NCBI GenBank assembly: GCA_900066355.1
Contig: FMEL01000001.1
Coordinates: 185,166 to 249,165, forward strand
Source of the DNA: an uncultured Ruminococcus sp.
Lineage (GTDB): Bacteria > Bacillota > Clostridia > Lachnospirales > Lachnospiraceae
DNA: 64,000 bases
Direction of reading: 5' to 3'
Part shown: positions 23,400 through 32,632 of the stretch, piece after piece
How positions within the stretch are numbered: position 1 is the stretch's first letter
How the letters are laid out: each line of letters begins with the position of its first letter
Made by a program: the position numbers and the translations under genes
The notes under the pieces: model-generated
Told to the model about the DNA's origin: nothing
What the model saw: only the letters and a program-made list of their open reading frames with translations
The model's database searches: none

Positions 23400-25655
23400 T
23401 CAGTTTATCTTCACGATATAGGTCGGATATTCCGAATCCTGAAATACCACTTCACCCAGACTTTTCAGCAGGTCATTATTCATGTCTGCCCCGTACTTGT
23501 TCCGCTCGCACGAACCGACAAAAATATAAGAAACGTTGTACTCTTCCAGCAGTTCTTTTACTCTTGCCTCATCCGTCGATGTATAGATTTCCTGTATTTC
23601 TTCTATTTTTGCATTCAGATCTGACAGGTTGCCTCTCCACAGCCATTCATGCACATACCAGCCCATGATTGTCGGAAGACCGGTCATCGCGGATACTCGT
23701 TCATATTCGGAATAGCTGTCACCATTTGCTTCAAGAACGACCGGCGCATCCGAAATATTTTCTTTCAGCCACCGGATACCATTTACATCTTCCGGAAAAT
23801 CCGTCTCCAGGAATGCCGTTGCATTCAACCCTTTATACTGTGACGGCTTCCAGACTTCGCCAAACCAGGAATGTACGCTGTTTCCAAAGTAACCACAGGT
23901 CCACACAAAGAAAAACAGTCCAATGAATGCCAGCACTTTCAGAATCTTGTTTTTGCCAATAACAAGCAGACGGAAAATGGCATATATCATCGTCATACCA
24001 AACATTATATATGCCTGATAAGTCAGTTTGAACATGGTATTTGCCCTGGCATTGCCATTCTCATAAATATCACGGACATATACCAGTTCAGGAATCAGGA
24101 CAAGCCCAATCGCGCAAAGTCCCATAAGTACTGCGAAAAGATCCGGCAGCCTGATCGATGTAAGCAGATGATAAAGTGATTTCTGCTCTGCTCCTCGTAA
24201 TTTCTCAATAAGCAGAGAAACTACAAACAGAATTGTCAAAATCCCCGGCAGTCCCCAGAGCACCAGAAGCTGATGTGGCAGAGAATGATGCTGCGCAAGC
24301 GCAATTCCCTGTACCATATTGCTGGTATCAAACTGTAACGTAAACGGCATAATGATCACCGTTGCCAGTATCAGAATTTCCGCTGCCTGCGCTGCAGTCA
24401 CTCCGAGCGCCCATCTGATTTTTCCCTTCTGCCCGATGATATTCATAAACAGTGCCGCTCCGCAGGTTACTACGAAATAGATCACAAAATCCCAGTAGTT
24501 TGTCCAGTGGAACATTCCGAGAAGTGCACCTGTTGCCAGAAGCTGCGGCATCAGAAGCTGTTTTTTCCAGAATTTTCTCCGGCTCATACTTTCTCCTGAA
24601 AGCTCTGTCGTTCTTACTTTCTTCATCCACGCATAGAGAAGCCCCAGAAGAAGTAACACAAACATGATATCGACCACATGTGCATGCAGATCTCCAAGTA
24701 CGAAGGAATAGCATGGAAATTCATGGATTGTCTTATCCTCTACATCCGGGTTGAATCCGATATAACGTGTGGCATCCGGGAACCAGTAGCTGCTGACTTC
24801 CTCACCTTTTAATTTCTGGATAAACGGAATAATCTGTCCGTAAACCACATAATGCATATTGCCGGCTATGGAAACAGAGATTCCCGCCAGGATTCCGGTT
24901 ACGGATGGCAGTGCCTTTTTCCATCTGCTTCTGGTCTTTCCTAGACGGTCAGTCACCATCTGATGTACCAGCGAAAACGGCATCGCGAAAGCAAGTCCTG
25001 CCACAAACGTCCTCATAAGATTGTAAGTGAGTTCTACTTTTGCCCCGGACAGTTTCGTCAGAAATACTGCAAAATACTGTCCGCCATAATAGTAATTGAT
25101 TTTGCCCTGTGAATACCAGAGGTCTGTCGCCGGCAGTGTTTTGCTCCGCATCATGGCCTCCATGAAACCATAATCCATAAACTTTTCTGTACCATATGCC
25201 GCCGGATGGAATCCCGCGAAATAAGTCCAGAGAAGAAATGCCGCAAAAAACAGAAGTTCCTCTGCATATACCAGATCCAGATGCGCAAACGGAATGCATT
25301 CAAATCCGGCTTTTTGTTCCCTGCAATATAAAATAAGCGAAGCTGCCGCACAGACCAGTGTCACCACGATGCAAGTCATCGTCGTAAATTTAATAATTTT
25401 TACCGCAACGAGAAACCATGTAAGGAAACCACTTACGGCAATCGCCGTTACTTTTGAAAACATCCAGCCTCTGTCCTGAAATCTTCGGAACAATCTGCCG
25501 GTCAGCGGCATTGCCGCTGCCCCAAGTACCAGCGCAAGCAGATACCATGTCCAGAACGTCCACACATCTCCCTGCAAAAGAAATGCAGACAGTGCGACCA
25601 GCAAAAGTGCCGGTATTATTTTAAAAATCTGTTTGGTTATCGTTTCAGGTTTCAT
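23400..25655 (-). CDS. DUF2298-type polytopic membrane protein (751 aa)
   Basis: The protein has many hydrophobic segments (at least 12 by eye) and the DUF2298 landmarks NYYYGGQYFAVFL, GDLHAHVVDIMFVLLLLGLL and GMFHWTNYWDFVIYF. The last 130 residues form a soluble region (GIRWLKENISDAPVVLEANG; VSAMTGLPTIMGWYVHEWLW). This layout is like GT-C glycosyltransferases, which use lipid-linked sugars at the outer face of the membrane, but the substrate is unknown. Its start overlaps the stop of the next membrane protein by 11 nt, so the two probably act together. Confidence 0.8.
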   Translation of the reverse strand: MKPETITKQIFKIIPALLLVALSAFLLQGDVWTFWTWYLLALVLGAAAMPLTGRLFRRFQDRGWMFSKVTAIAVSGFLTWFLVAVKIIKFTTMTCIVVTLVCAAASLILYCREQKAGFECIPFAHLDLVYAEELLFFAAFLLWTYFAGFHPAAYGTEKFMDYGFMEAMMRSKTLPATDLWYSQGKINYYYGGQYFAVFLTKLSGAKVELTYNLMRTFVAGLAFAMPFSLVHQMVTDRLGKTRSRWKKALPSVTGILAGISVSIAGNMHYVVYGQIIPFIQKLKGEEVSSYWFPDATRYIGFNPDVEDKTIHEFPCYSFVLGDLHAHVVDIMFVLLLLGLLYAWMKKVRTTELSGESMSRRKFWKKQLLMPQLLATGALLGMFHWTNYWDFVIYFVVTCGAALFMNIIGQKGKIRWALGVTAAQAAEILILATVIIMPFTLQFDTSNMVQGIALAQHHSLPHQLLVLWGLPGILTILFVVSLLIEKLRGAEQKSLYHLLTSIRLPDLFAVLMGLCAIGLVLIPELVYVRDIYENGNARANTMFKLTYQAYIMFGMTMIYAIFRLLVIGKNKILKVLAFIGLFFFVWTCGYFGNSVHSWFGEVWKPSQYKGLNATAFLETDFPEDVNGIRWLKENISDAPVVLEANGDSYSEYERVSAMTGLPTIMGWYVHEWLWRGNLSDLNAKIEEIQEIYTSTDEARVKELLEEYNVSYIFVGSCERNKYGADMNNDLLKSLGEVVFQDSEYPTYIVKIN

Positions 25656-27624
25656 AAATCCTTATTCTCCCATCTTCTGATTCGTAAACCAGTGTAAACG
25701 CACTGGCAATCGTATCTTCTCTGCAGGCTTCCTGCTCGTATTGCATGCCTGCTTCATAAAGAACGTATGTGATTTTTTCCTGTTTTACAAGATTCTTTAT
25801 TGCTTCCGCATCGGTGGATCTGTAGATTTCTTTTGCTTTCGCTGCACGGTCATATGTATCATATCCTGCTGACCATGCATAATACGGCCAGCCCATATAC
25901 ATCATCACACCGGACATCGTCACTTCATTGATGCTGTATTCCGGTGTCAGGATCAGGTCATTATGATCCAGATGCTCCGCAAGCCACTCAGTCAGTTCAC
26001 TTTTCATATTCACAGTCACACGATGGCCGGAATCATTGTCTTTCAAAATAACCACAAAATCATAGATTCCCGTAATGCTAAGTGCAATGGCAAGAAGCAC
26101 CGCCACGATCTTGCCGCCGATTTTTCTCTGAAACAATTTAAGGACTGCAAAGCTCCAGAAAATTGCAAGAAACGCATACGCAATCATGATATATTTGTGA
26201 TTCACTGCAATGTCCGGAGTCAGTGACATACAGAATGCAAAGATCAGTGGAAATAAAAAACTTACCAGTGCAGCCCTCTGCCTGCGTTCTCTCAGAAAAA
26301 ACGCGATCAGTACAGCTCCCACAAAAAAGACTCCGCTCATCTGAATCAGATACCAGAGTACTCCTGTAATACTTTTATTTTCTGACAGAAATCCCCAGTA
26401 AAAGGACGGACTTACCGCGTTCCCCCAGATAAAGATCTTTGTCTGAAGCACAGAAAAAATCACTGATGTTACCGCCAGAATCAGATAATCCAGCTTCCCA
26501 TCGGAAAATACGGCAAACCCCATCAGGATCAGAAGTCCGCCGATCACTGCCGCCCCGTTCCAGAAAGAAGTAAGACCGAGGAGCATTCCTGCAAGCAGCG
26601 CAGTTTCTGAATGCACGCAAAGCCATGCTTTCTTTGTAAAAATGCGGTTTTTTATCCAGCGTACACCTCTCTCCGGCGCGCTGCATCCTGCCTCGAGCCA
26701 GTCCATAAATACCCAGAGCACAAGCGTGACGATCAGAAGGCCGAATGCCAGATGACGCTGATTCAGATATACATTAAAATTCCAGAGTCCCCAGTTTTCA
26801 TTTGTCGTGTAGCCGATAAACGTTGTATTGTCTCTCAGTGTCGTCCAGAGATCTCCTGCTGACAGATGTTCCATTACAAATCGGAAAAAACTTAAGGAGC
26901 TTCTGAAAAAGAAGAAAAATACTGTCAGCACTCCGGCTGCAAAGCTTCCGGTAAGGCGCTTCGCCATATGATACAGAAAGATCAAAAATCCCAGAAGCGC
27001 AAGAACACTTACCACATTATACGCAAAATCCAGACGCAGTCCCAGAAATTCGAGATTTCCCACAAAAAACTGGAACATAAAGTGGTACTTTACATCCTGC
27101 CCGCCAAAATGCGGATACTCTGTCGGGAAATTGTTCCCCATAGAAAAAGACCGCATCATCGCTGTATGCGGTGCATAATCCCCGTAAACCGTATAACCGC
27201 TGTACAGCACTCCGTCTTTGATAAAAAAGACATAAAACATGATCCAGGTCAGAAACACCAGCAAAGCACCAAAAAACACTGCTTCTTTTCGAAACAGCCT
27301 GCGCTCCGTAATCATCCCTGTTCCCAAAATTCCCTTAAAGGAACCTGCCTTACGGTATCTTTTCCAATAAAGGATCAGAACAATCAGTGCTGCCACCGGC
27401 ATGACAACTGCATTCGCATAAATCAGTGGATGGACTGCACCGGCCTCGCTTGCTGCCCATGCAGTCATATAAGTTGCCCATCCCATTATAAGTACGCCTG
27501 TGCCAAAAGCAGCTGCCAGAGTAAGCCAGATCTGATCATATCCGGATTTTTTTGAAAGCAGCAGCCCCGCCAGCTCTTTTCCGATAAGCATACACAGAAC
27601 CAGATAAATTATACCTAACATCAT
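25645..27624 (-). CDS. Polytopic membrane protein, GT-C glycosyltransferase-like (659 aa)
   Basis: The protein resembles its downstream neighbour: many membrane segments, an early extracellular loop with PHFGGQDVKYHFMFQFFVGN and a soluble C-terminus with YMGWPYYAWSAGYDTYDRA and an NLVKQEKITYVLYEAGM segment. The shared C-terminal plan suggests the pair arose by duplication. The likely role is in surface polysaccharide or lipid glycosylation, by inference from fold only. It follows cwlD's gene at the 3' side by 130 nt. Confidence 0.75.
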   Translation of the reverse strand: MMLGIIYLVLCMLIGKELAGLLLSKKSGYDQIWLTLAAAFGTGVLIMGWATYMTAWAASEAGAVHPLIYANAVVMPVAALIVLILYWKRYRKAGSFKGILGTGMITERRLFRKEAVFFGALLVFLTWIMFYVFFIKDGVLYSGYTVYGDYAPHTAMMRSFSMGNNFPTEYPHFGGQDVKYHFMFQFFVGNLEFLGLRLDFAYNVVSVLALLGFLIFLYHMAKRLTGSFAAGVLTVFFFFFRSSLSFFRFVMEHLSAGDLWTTLRDNTTFIGYTTNENWGLWNFNVYLNQRHLAFGLLIVTLVLWVFMDWLEAGCSAPERGVRWIKNRIFTKKAWLCVHSETALLAGMLLGLTSFWNGAAVIGGLLILMGFAVFSDGKLDYLILAVTSVIFSVLQTKIFIWGNAVSPSFYWGFLSENKSITGVLWYLIQMSGVFFVGAVLIAFFLRERRQRAALVSFLFPLIFAFCMSLTPDIAVNHKYIMIAYAFLAIFWSFAVLKLFQRKIGGKIVAVLLAIALSITGIYDFVVILKDNDSGHRVTVNMKSELTEWLAEHLDHNDLILTPEYSINEVTMSGVMMYMGWPYYAWSAGYDTYDRAAKAKEIYRSTDAEAIKNLVKQEKITYVLYEAGMQYEQEACREDTIASAFTLVYESEDGRIRIYET

Positions 27625-27756
27625 ACACCTCTTCTGTAAATCTCTGTATAAAATACTTTCCCTTTATACAGCAACAGTATAGCAAAGGAATTTTCTTATG
27701 GCAAACAAACTTCTTTTATTTTCATGGAAGTTCACAATATCTACACTTTTTGCTCT

Positions 27757-28458
27757 TTACTGCGCATTCAGATATGTACGGATTCCCTCGCTGACTGCGG
27801 CGGCAACTTTTTCCTGATATTCTTTTGTCTGAAGTTTCTGTGCCTCCTCCGGATTAGTCAGAAAACCACATTCCACGATCACAAGTGTTCCACTGCTTCT
27901 TTTGAGCAGATAATAGCTTGTATTTCCCTTTACCTCCCGTGGTCGGTCCACCTCGAGCAGATCATTCAAACTACTCTGGACTGCCTCTGCCAGTTTTTTC
28001 CCTTCCACAGAGCTTTCATAATAAAACACCTGCGGTCCATGCACGCCCGCATCATGATAGCTGTTCTGGTGAATGCTGACGGAAAGCACCGGCATATGTT
28101 CCCGGATCATCGCAATCCGACGTTGCATATCCTGTGCTTTTTTGTTCGCTGCGCTGCTGTCATACAGGCCTTTGTCCTCTTCCCTTGTCATGATGACTGA
28201 ATATCCGGATTTTTCAAGTGTATCCCGAAGGAGCAGCGAAATAGAAAGATTGATACCTTTCTCTTCCAGCCCACCCACACCGATCATTCCCGGGTCGCTT
28301 CCGCCATGTCCCGCATCAACAAGAATCAGCGGACTGGCAGCTTTCTGTGTCCCCCGTTCCGTCTGATTCACAGAAATAACAGCGGCCTGTCTGGATAACA
28401 GGTAAAAACATACCAGCAGCAGACAGGCCATTGTCAGTTCAATTCTGTATTTTTTCAT
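27757..28458 (-). CDS. cwlD: Germination-type N-acetylmuramoyl-L-alanine amidase CwlD
   Basis: CwlD removes peptide side chains from spore peptidoglycan during cortex formation so that muramic-delta-lactam can form. The protein has an N-terminal membrane anchor (about residues 6-22) and an Amidase_3 domain with zinc motifs VDAGHGGSDPGMIG, a conserved Glu region (GLEEKGINLSIS) and SIHQNSYHD, ending with VIVECGFLTNPEEAQKL. I chose ATG 28458, behind AGAGGTG. Length becomes 233 aa. It lies 62 nt after sigE. Confidence 0.94.
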   Translation of the reverse strand: MKKYRIELTMACLLLVCFYLLSRQAAVISVNQTERGTQKAASPLILVDAGHGGSDPGMIGVGGLEEKGINLSISLLLRDTLEKSGYSVIMTREEDKGLYDSSAANKKAQDMQRRIAMIREHMPVLSVSIHQNSYHDAGVHGPQVFYYESSVEGKKLAEAVQSSLNDLLEVDRPREVKGNTSYYLLKRSSGTLVIVECGFLTNPEEAQKLQTKEYQEKVAAAVSEGIRTYLNAQ

Positions 28459-28519
28459 GCAGTTACACCTCTGCACATTTTCTTTTTATGTATATGCACA
28501 GAGTTTTTTGCCTAACACC

Positions 28520-29251
28520 TTACTCGTATTTTACGATTTCTTTTTTTAGTTGCTTCATGATCCGTTTTTCCAGTCTGGATATATACGACTGTGAAATTCC
28601 AAGAAGATCTGCGACCTCTTTCTGCGTTTTTTCCTTTCCCTCTGCATTATTCAGTCCAAAACGCAGACGGATGATCGTCTGTTCTCTCGGGCTTAATTTG
28701 TTGATTGCTTTTGCGAGCAGAGTGATCTCTACTTCGTCTTCCATCCGTCTCGAGATCACATCTTCATCTGTTCCGAGGATATCTGACAAAAGGAGTTCAT
28801 TGCCATCCCAGTCTACATTCAACGGTTCATCAATCGAAACCTCCATTTTGGTCTTGCTGTTGCGACGCAGATACATAAGGATCTCGTTTTCAATGCATCT
28901 GGAAGCATACGTCGCCAGTTTAATATTTTTGACCGGATTAAATGTATTGATTGCCTTAATAAGCCCGATCGTACCGATTGAAATCAGATCTTCCACCCCG
29001 ACTCCTGTATTGTCAAATTTCTTTGCAATGTACACCACAAGCCTTAAATTATGCTCGATCAGCAGAGATCTTGCCTCCTGTTCCTGTTCTGTCTTAAGCT
29101 TACTGATCACGTAAGCTTCCCTTTTGGGTTCCAGTGGTGCCGGTAAGACATCACTTCCTCCGATATAATACAGTCCTCTCGATCTTGAAAGAACCAGTTT
29201 CTGAAAAAACTGAAACGGACTATAATCCATCCCTGCTGCCGATCTGCTCAT
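28520..29251 (-). CDS. sigE: Sporulation sigma factor E (made as pro-protein)
   Basis: Sigma-E drives early mother-cell gene expression. The 243-residue protein has region 2 (EHNLRLVVYIAKKFDNTG; TYASRCIENEILMYLRR) and region 4 (LSPREQTIIRLRFGLNN; KEVADLLGISQSYISRLEKR). The N-terminus up to about residue 27 forms the amphipathic pro-sequence (DYSPFQFFQKLVLSRSRGL), which by analogy with Bacillus is removed by SpoIIGA just before YYIGGSDVLPAPL. It starts 12 nt after spoIIGA. Confidence 0.95.
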   Translation of the reverse strand: MSRSAAGMDYSPFQFFQKLVLSRSRGLYYIGGSDVLPAPLEPKREAYVISKLKTEQEQEARSLLIEHNLRLVVYIAKKFDNTGVGVEDLISIGTIGLIKAINTFNPVKNIKLATYASRCIENEILMYLRRNSKTKMEVSIDEPLNVDWDGNELLLSDILGTDEDVISRRMEDEVEITLLAKAINKLSPREQTIIRLRFGLNNAEGKEKTQKEVADLLGISQSYISRLEKRIMKQLKKEIVKYE

Positions 29252-29263
29252 ATCCTGCCCCTC

Positions 29264-30115
29264 CTAATGCAATAATCTGGAATTCAGTAATACTTCGTAT
29301 TCTTTTCCCAAAGCAAAAGGTTCCGGTGACAGTGCGACAACCGGCTCTTTTATATGAACCGTATTCCCTTGGATCTGAATACAAAGTTCCTCCAGTGTCA
29401 CAGCCAGAAGCAGCCGCTCTCCCCGTCCCACAGTCCGGCAGAACAGATAGTGCGGCTTAAGCCCGGCTATCTCTGTACTTTTTATTTTCTCAGGCTTTTC
29501 CTGCAGGCATGCAAGTCTTTCTGTCAGATCTTCCGGCAAAAGCATTTCCATAAGTTCCCATGACACAATAGAAACCGGAGTACCGCTCACCGGATCCGCA
29601 AGCAGATTTCCTGTGTCTACGAATCCCTGTGTCTGCTGTTCCCGTCCGCAGTATTTCAAAACTACCGGATAAGATCCGCTTCTCACATGTTCCGTGACAT
29701 CCAGAAGGTGGATCACAATGCTGATTCCCAGATAGGTTCCAAACGCACACAGTACAAAAATCACTCCGGTCGTTCGGGTATTTCCCATCACTTCCGTCCA
29801 GATCCCACCGCTTAAGAATGCAAGCACATAAAATATCAGAACCGCCATTGCAAGTCTTTTCCATGACCGGATCGGATAAGCAAGCCGAATTATTCCAGCC
29901 GCACAGAAAATCTGTCCAATGCTCCACAGTCGTGGAATCTGATCTGCCGGTATACAGAGACTGATACTTGAAAAAAGTGCTCCGCCTGCCGCTGCCATAA
30001 GACATCTCCGGCGGTTCCTGCCTTCTCTTATAAAAAATCCGGTCAGTCGCAGAAGAATATAATCCATCAGAAAGTTTGCCGCAAATACAGCATCTATGTA
30101 TACATTCTGATACAT
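29264..30115 (-). CDS. spoIIGA: Sigma-E processing aspartic peptidase SpoIIGA
   Basis: SpoIIGA is a membrane peptidase that cleaves pro-sigma-E in the mother cell after receiving a signal from the forespore. The 283-residue protein has five predicted membrane helices in the first 155 residues (starting YIDAVFAANFLMDYILLRLT) and a soluble domain with the aspartate motif GFVDTGNLLADPVSGTPVSI. Its GGGGG ribosome-binding site (30124-30128) lies in the 3' arm of the thrS terminator. A long-spacer promoter overlaps that terminator (30166-30198). Confidence 0.93.
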   Translation of the reverse strand: MYQNVYIDAVFAANFLMDYILLRLTGFFIREGRNRRRCLMAAAGGALFSSISLCIPADQIPRLWSIGQIFCAAGIIRLAYPIRSWKRLAMAVLIFYVLAFLSGGIWTEVMGNTRTTGVIFVLCAFGTYLGISIVIHLLDVTEHVRSGSYPVVLKYCGREQQTQGFVDTGNLLADPVSGTPVSIVSWELMEMLLPEDLTERLACLQEKPEKIKSTEIAGLKPHYLFCRTVGRGERLLLAVTLEELCIQIQGNTVHIKEPVVALSPEPFALGKEYEVLLNSRLLH

Positions 30116-30183
30116 AAAAAAAGCCCCCTGCAGCCTATAAATCCTTCACTTTGGTAAGTGAACTCATTATAGGTGACAGGGGG
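30116..30183 (-). terminator. Three-part terminator of thrS overlapping spoIIGA leader
   Basis: On the minus strand three stems stack: CCCCCTG (30177-30183) with CAGGGGG (30124-30130), CCTATA (30168-30173) with TATAGG (30134-30139), and TTCACTT (30156-30162) with AAGTGAA (30145-30151). Seven T residues (30116-30122) follow, directly before the spoIIGA ATG. The 3' arm also holds the spoIIGA ribosome-binding site. Confidence 0.85.
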
Positions 30184-30241
30184 TGCGGATTTTGTCAAAA
30201 CCGCGTGTCGTATGGCAAGAATTTCTCGTGTCCGTTCGACA
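30166..30241 (-). promoter_or_regulatory. spoIIGA-sigE promoter with 21-bp spacer and Spo0A-box-like sites
   Basis: On the minus strand TTGACA (30193-30198) and TATAAT (30166-30171) are perfect sigma-A elements separated by 21 bp. A perfect Spo0A box, TGTCGAA on the minus strand, lies at 30235-30241, 37 bp upstream of the -35. Two near matches on the plus strand are TGTCGTA (30206-30212) and TGTCAAA (30193-30199, overlapping the -35). The Bacillus spoIIG promoter is sigma-A/Spo0A dependent and has a similarly long spacer. Confidence 0.78.
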
Positions 30242-30243
30242 GA

Positions 30244-32205
30244 TTATTTATTCTCTTCCTGTACCTCGATCTTACGGATCGTTTTGTTTTTGATTTCTTC
30301 TTTAATCGCGCTCATGAAATCTCCGAGGTCTTTCATTCCTTCATCACCGAGGTAACGGCTTCTTACGGAAACTTTGCCCTCTTCCTCTTCTTTTGCACCG
30401 ACAACCAACATGTACGGTACTCTCTCAAGACGTGCTTCACGGATCTTGTAACCCATTTTTTCGGAACGTCTGTCAACAGAGCAGCGGATTCCTTCTTCTT
30501 TCATCTGTGCTTCTACCTTGTCAGCATAAGCATTGAACTTTTCGGAGATTGGAATCACACGTACCTGTTCCGGGCAGAGCCATGTCGGGAACATACCTGC
30601 ATATTTTTCAATCAGCCATGCCAGAGTTCTCTCATAGCATCCCATAGATGTACGATGGATGATGCAAGGACGTTTCTTATCGCCATTTTCGTCGATGTAG
30701 TACATATCGAACTGTTCAGCAAGAAGTGCATCCCACTGGATTGTGATCATGGTATCTTCTTTGCCATATACGTTCTTTGCGTTGATGTCGACCTTTGGTC
30801 CGTAGAATGCTGCTTCTCCGACATCCTCTGTGAACGGAATGTTCAGTTCTTCGAGCATCTGACGGATATCTTCTTCTGTCTCATTCCATACATCCGGTTC
30901 ACCGATGTATTTTTCTCTGTTGTTCGGATCCCATTTAGAAAGATGGTAAGTTACATCTTCTTCTACACCAAGAACCTGCAGGCAGTACTGGGCAAGTGCG
31001 ATACAGTCTTTGAATTCTTTAACCATCTGGTCTGGTCTTACGATCAGATGTCCTTCGGAAATTGTAAACTGACGAACTCGTGTCAGGCCGTGCATCTCAC
31101 CGGAATCCTCGTTACGGAACAGTGTGGATGTCTCGCCGTAACGGAGCGGCAGATCACGGTAGCTGTGCTGTTCTGCTTTGTATACATAGTACTGGAATGG
31201 ACATGTCATCGGACGAAGTGCGAATACTTCTTTGTCAGTCTCTTCATCACCAAGTACGAACATGCCATCTTTGTAATGATCCCAGTGTCCGGAAATCTTG
31301 TACAGATCACTCTTAGCCATAAGAGGTGTCTTTGTTCTTACATAACCACGTTTTGTCTCTTCATCTTCGATCCATCTCTGCAGTTCCTGCATCATGATAA
31401 CACCGTTTGGCATGATCAGCGGAAGGCCCTGTCCAATAACATCTACAGTTGTGAAGATTTTCATTTCACGGCCAAGTTTGTTATGGTCACGTTTCTTGGC
31501 TTCTTCCATCTGCTCCAGATGTTCTTTCAGTTCATCTTTTGTAGCATATGCTGTTCCGTAAATACGAGTCAGCATTGCATTCTTTTCGCTGCCTCTCCAG
31601 TAAGCACTTGAAGAAGAAAGAAGTTTAAATGCTTTTACACCTTTTACACTCATCAGGTGTGGTCCGGCACAGAGATCTGTCCAGTCTCCCTGTGAATAGA
31701 AGGAAATTTCTTCTCCTTCCGGAAGATCTTCGATCAGTTCTACTTTATAAGGTTCGTTTTTCTCTTTGAAGTATGCGATCGCGTCTTCTCTTGATTTTGT
31801 GAAGCGCTCGATCTTTGCACCTTTTTTGATGATTTTTTTCATTTCTTTCTCAATTGCGTCCAGATCCTCACGTGAGAACGGTACGTGATCGAAATCATAA
31901 TAAAATCCTGTATCAATAGAAGGTCCGATTGCAACCTTTGCTTCCGGATATAAGTTCTGTACTGCCTGTGCAAGTACATGAGATGCTGTGTGACGAAGAA
32001 CAGCAAGTCCTTTTTCATCCTTTGCTGTGAGAATGTTCAATTCACAGTCACTGTCAAGTACTGTACGAAGATCTACAACTTCTCCATTTACTTCTCCGGC
32101 GCATGCAGCACGTGCAAGACCCTCGCTGATGTCATAAGCAATGTCGATTACGGACTTTGCTTCTGAATACTCTTTTTTTGATCCGTCTTTTAATGTGATA
32201 ATCAT
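30244..32205 (-). CDS. thrS: Threonyl-tRNA synthetase
   Basis: ThrS charges tRNA(Thr) and edits Ser-tRNA(Thr). Domains in order: an N-terminal TGS domain (about 1-62; MIITLKDGSKKEYSEAKSV), an editing domain with the HTASHVLAQAV and CAGPHLMSVKG zinc-site motifs, the class II catalytic core (motif 2 around YGETSTLFRNEDSGEMHGLTR; motif 3 CIIHRTSMGCYERTLAWLIE), and an anticodon-binding domain (LCPEQVRVIPISEKF). The 653-residue length is normal. A T-box leader controls it. Confidence 0.98.
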   Translation of the reverse strand: MIITLKDGSKKEYSEAKSVIDIAYDISEGLARAACAGEVNGEVVDLRTVLDSDCELNILTAKDEKGLAVLRHTASHVLAQAVQNLYPEAKVAIGPSIDTGFYYDFDHVPFSREDLDAIEKEMKKIIKKGAKIERFTKSREDAIAYFKEKNEPYKVELIEDLPEGEEISFYSQGDWTDLCAGPHLMSVKGVKAFKLLSSSSAYWRGSEKNAMLTRIYGTAYATKDELKEHLEQMEEAKKRDHNKLGREMKIFTTVDVIGQGLPLIMPNGVIMMQELQRWIEDEETKRGYVRTKTPLMAKSDLYKISGHWDHYKDGMFVLGDEETDKEVFALRPMTCPFQYYVYKAEQHSYRDLPLRYGETSTLFRNEDSGEMHGLTRVRQFTISEGHLIVRPDQMVKEFKDCIALAQYCLQVLGVEEDVTYHLSKWDPNNREKYIGEPDVWNETEEDIRQMLEELNIPFTEDVGEAAFYGPKVDINAKNVYGKEDTMITIQWDALLAEQFDMYYIDENGDKKRPCIIHRTSMGCYERTLAWLIEKYAGMFPTWLCPEQVRVIPISEKFNAYADKVEAQMKEEGIRCSVDRRSEKMGYKIREARLERVPYMLVVGAKEEEEGKVSVRSRYLGDEGMKDLGDFMSAIKEEIKNKTIRKIEVQEENK

Positions 32206-32283
32206 AGTTTTGAACTCCTTTTGTGTTTGAATAAATTTGTAAGTTTTTCCACAGGGACGAATGGATTTCTTTATTTTATCAAC

Positions 32284-32536
32284 AAAAAAGTCCCTTACAA
32301 TGCACTTTATGCACTGTAAGGGACGAATAATCTACTCGCGGTTCCACCCTGCTTGCTGCGTCTGCCATAAGGCAGATCCAGCCACTCTTATAAGATGATA
32401 ACGGAATCACCGGACCGTATTAGGGCCACTCGGAGATGGTCTTCGACTGCTTCCTGTTAAAATACTCTCAGCATGCGTATCTCTCTCTGGAACATTCCAC
32501 AGTTTACTCTTCTCTTCAACGTGTTTCTTTATTCTG
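32284..32536 (-). promoter_or_regulatory. T-box leader of thrS
   Basis: On the minus strand the T-box sequence AGGGTGGAACCGCGAG lies at 32335-32350. A strong terminator follows: GTCCCTTACA pairs with TGTAAGGGAC around 32290-32324, then six T residues. Upstream is a stem I region with AGAGAGAGAT and AGTA-like motifs. The likely specifier is ACC within GAAGACCATC, consistent with threonine but not provable by eye. Confidence 0.93.
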
Positions 32537-32542
32537 TTACCC

Positions 32543-32571
32543 ATTATATCCACATGCTTTCTGTTTGTCAA
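32543..32571 (-). promoter_or_regulatory. Consensus sigma-A promoter of the thrS leader
   Basis: TTGACA (32566-32571) and TATAAT (32543-32548) on the minus strand with a 17-bp spacer, a perfect consensus match. Initiation is expected near 32536. Confidence 0.85.
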
Positions 32572-32632
32572 TGGGTGTTTCCACTTTTTGGTCAGACCAA
32601 TATTATATAACCTGACTATAACTCACCTGCGA

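Noticed and set aside
30151..31611. 486-codon plus-strand frame antisense to thrS
   Set aside because: It has no start signal, covers the spoIIGA promoter and thrS, and resembles no protein family; a by-product of thrS coding.
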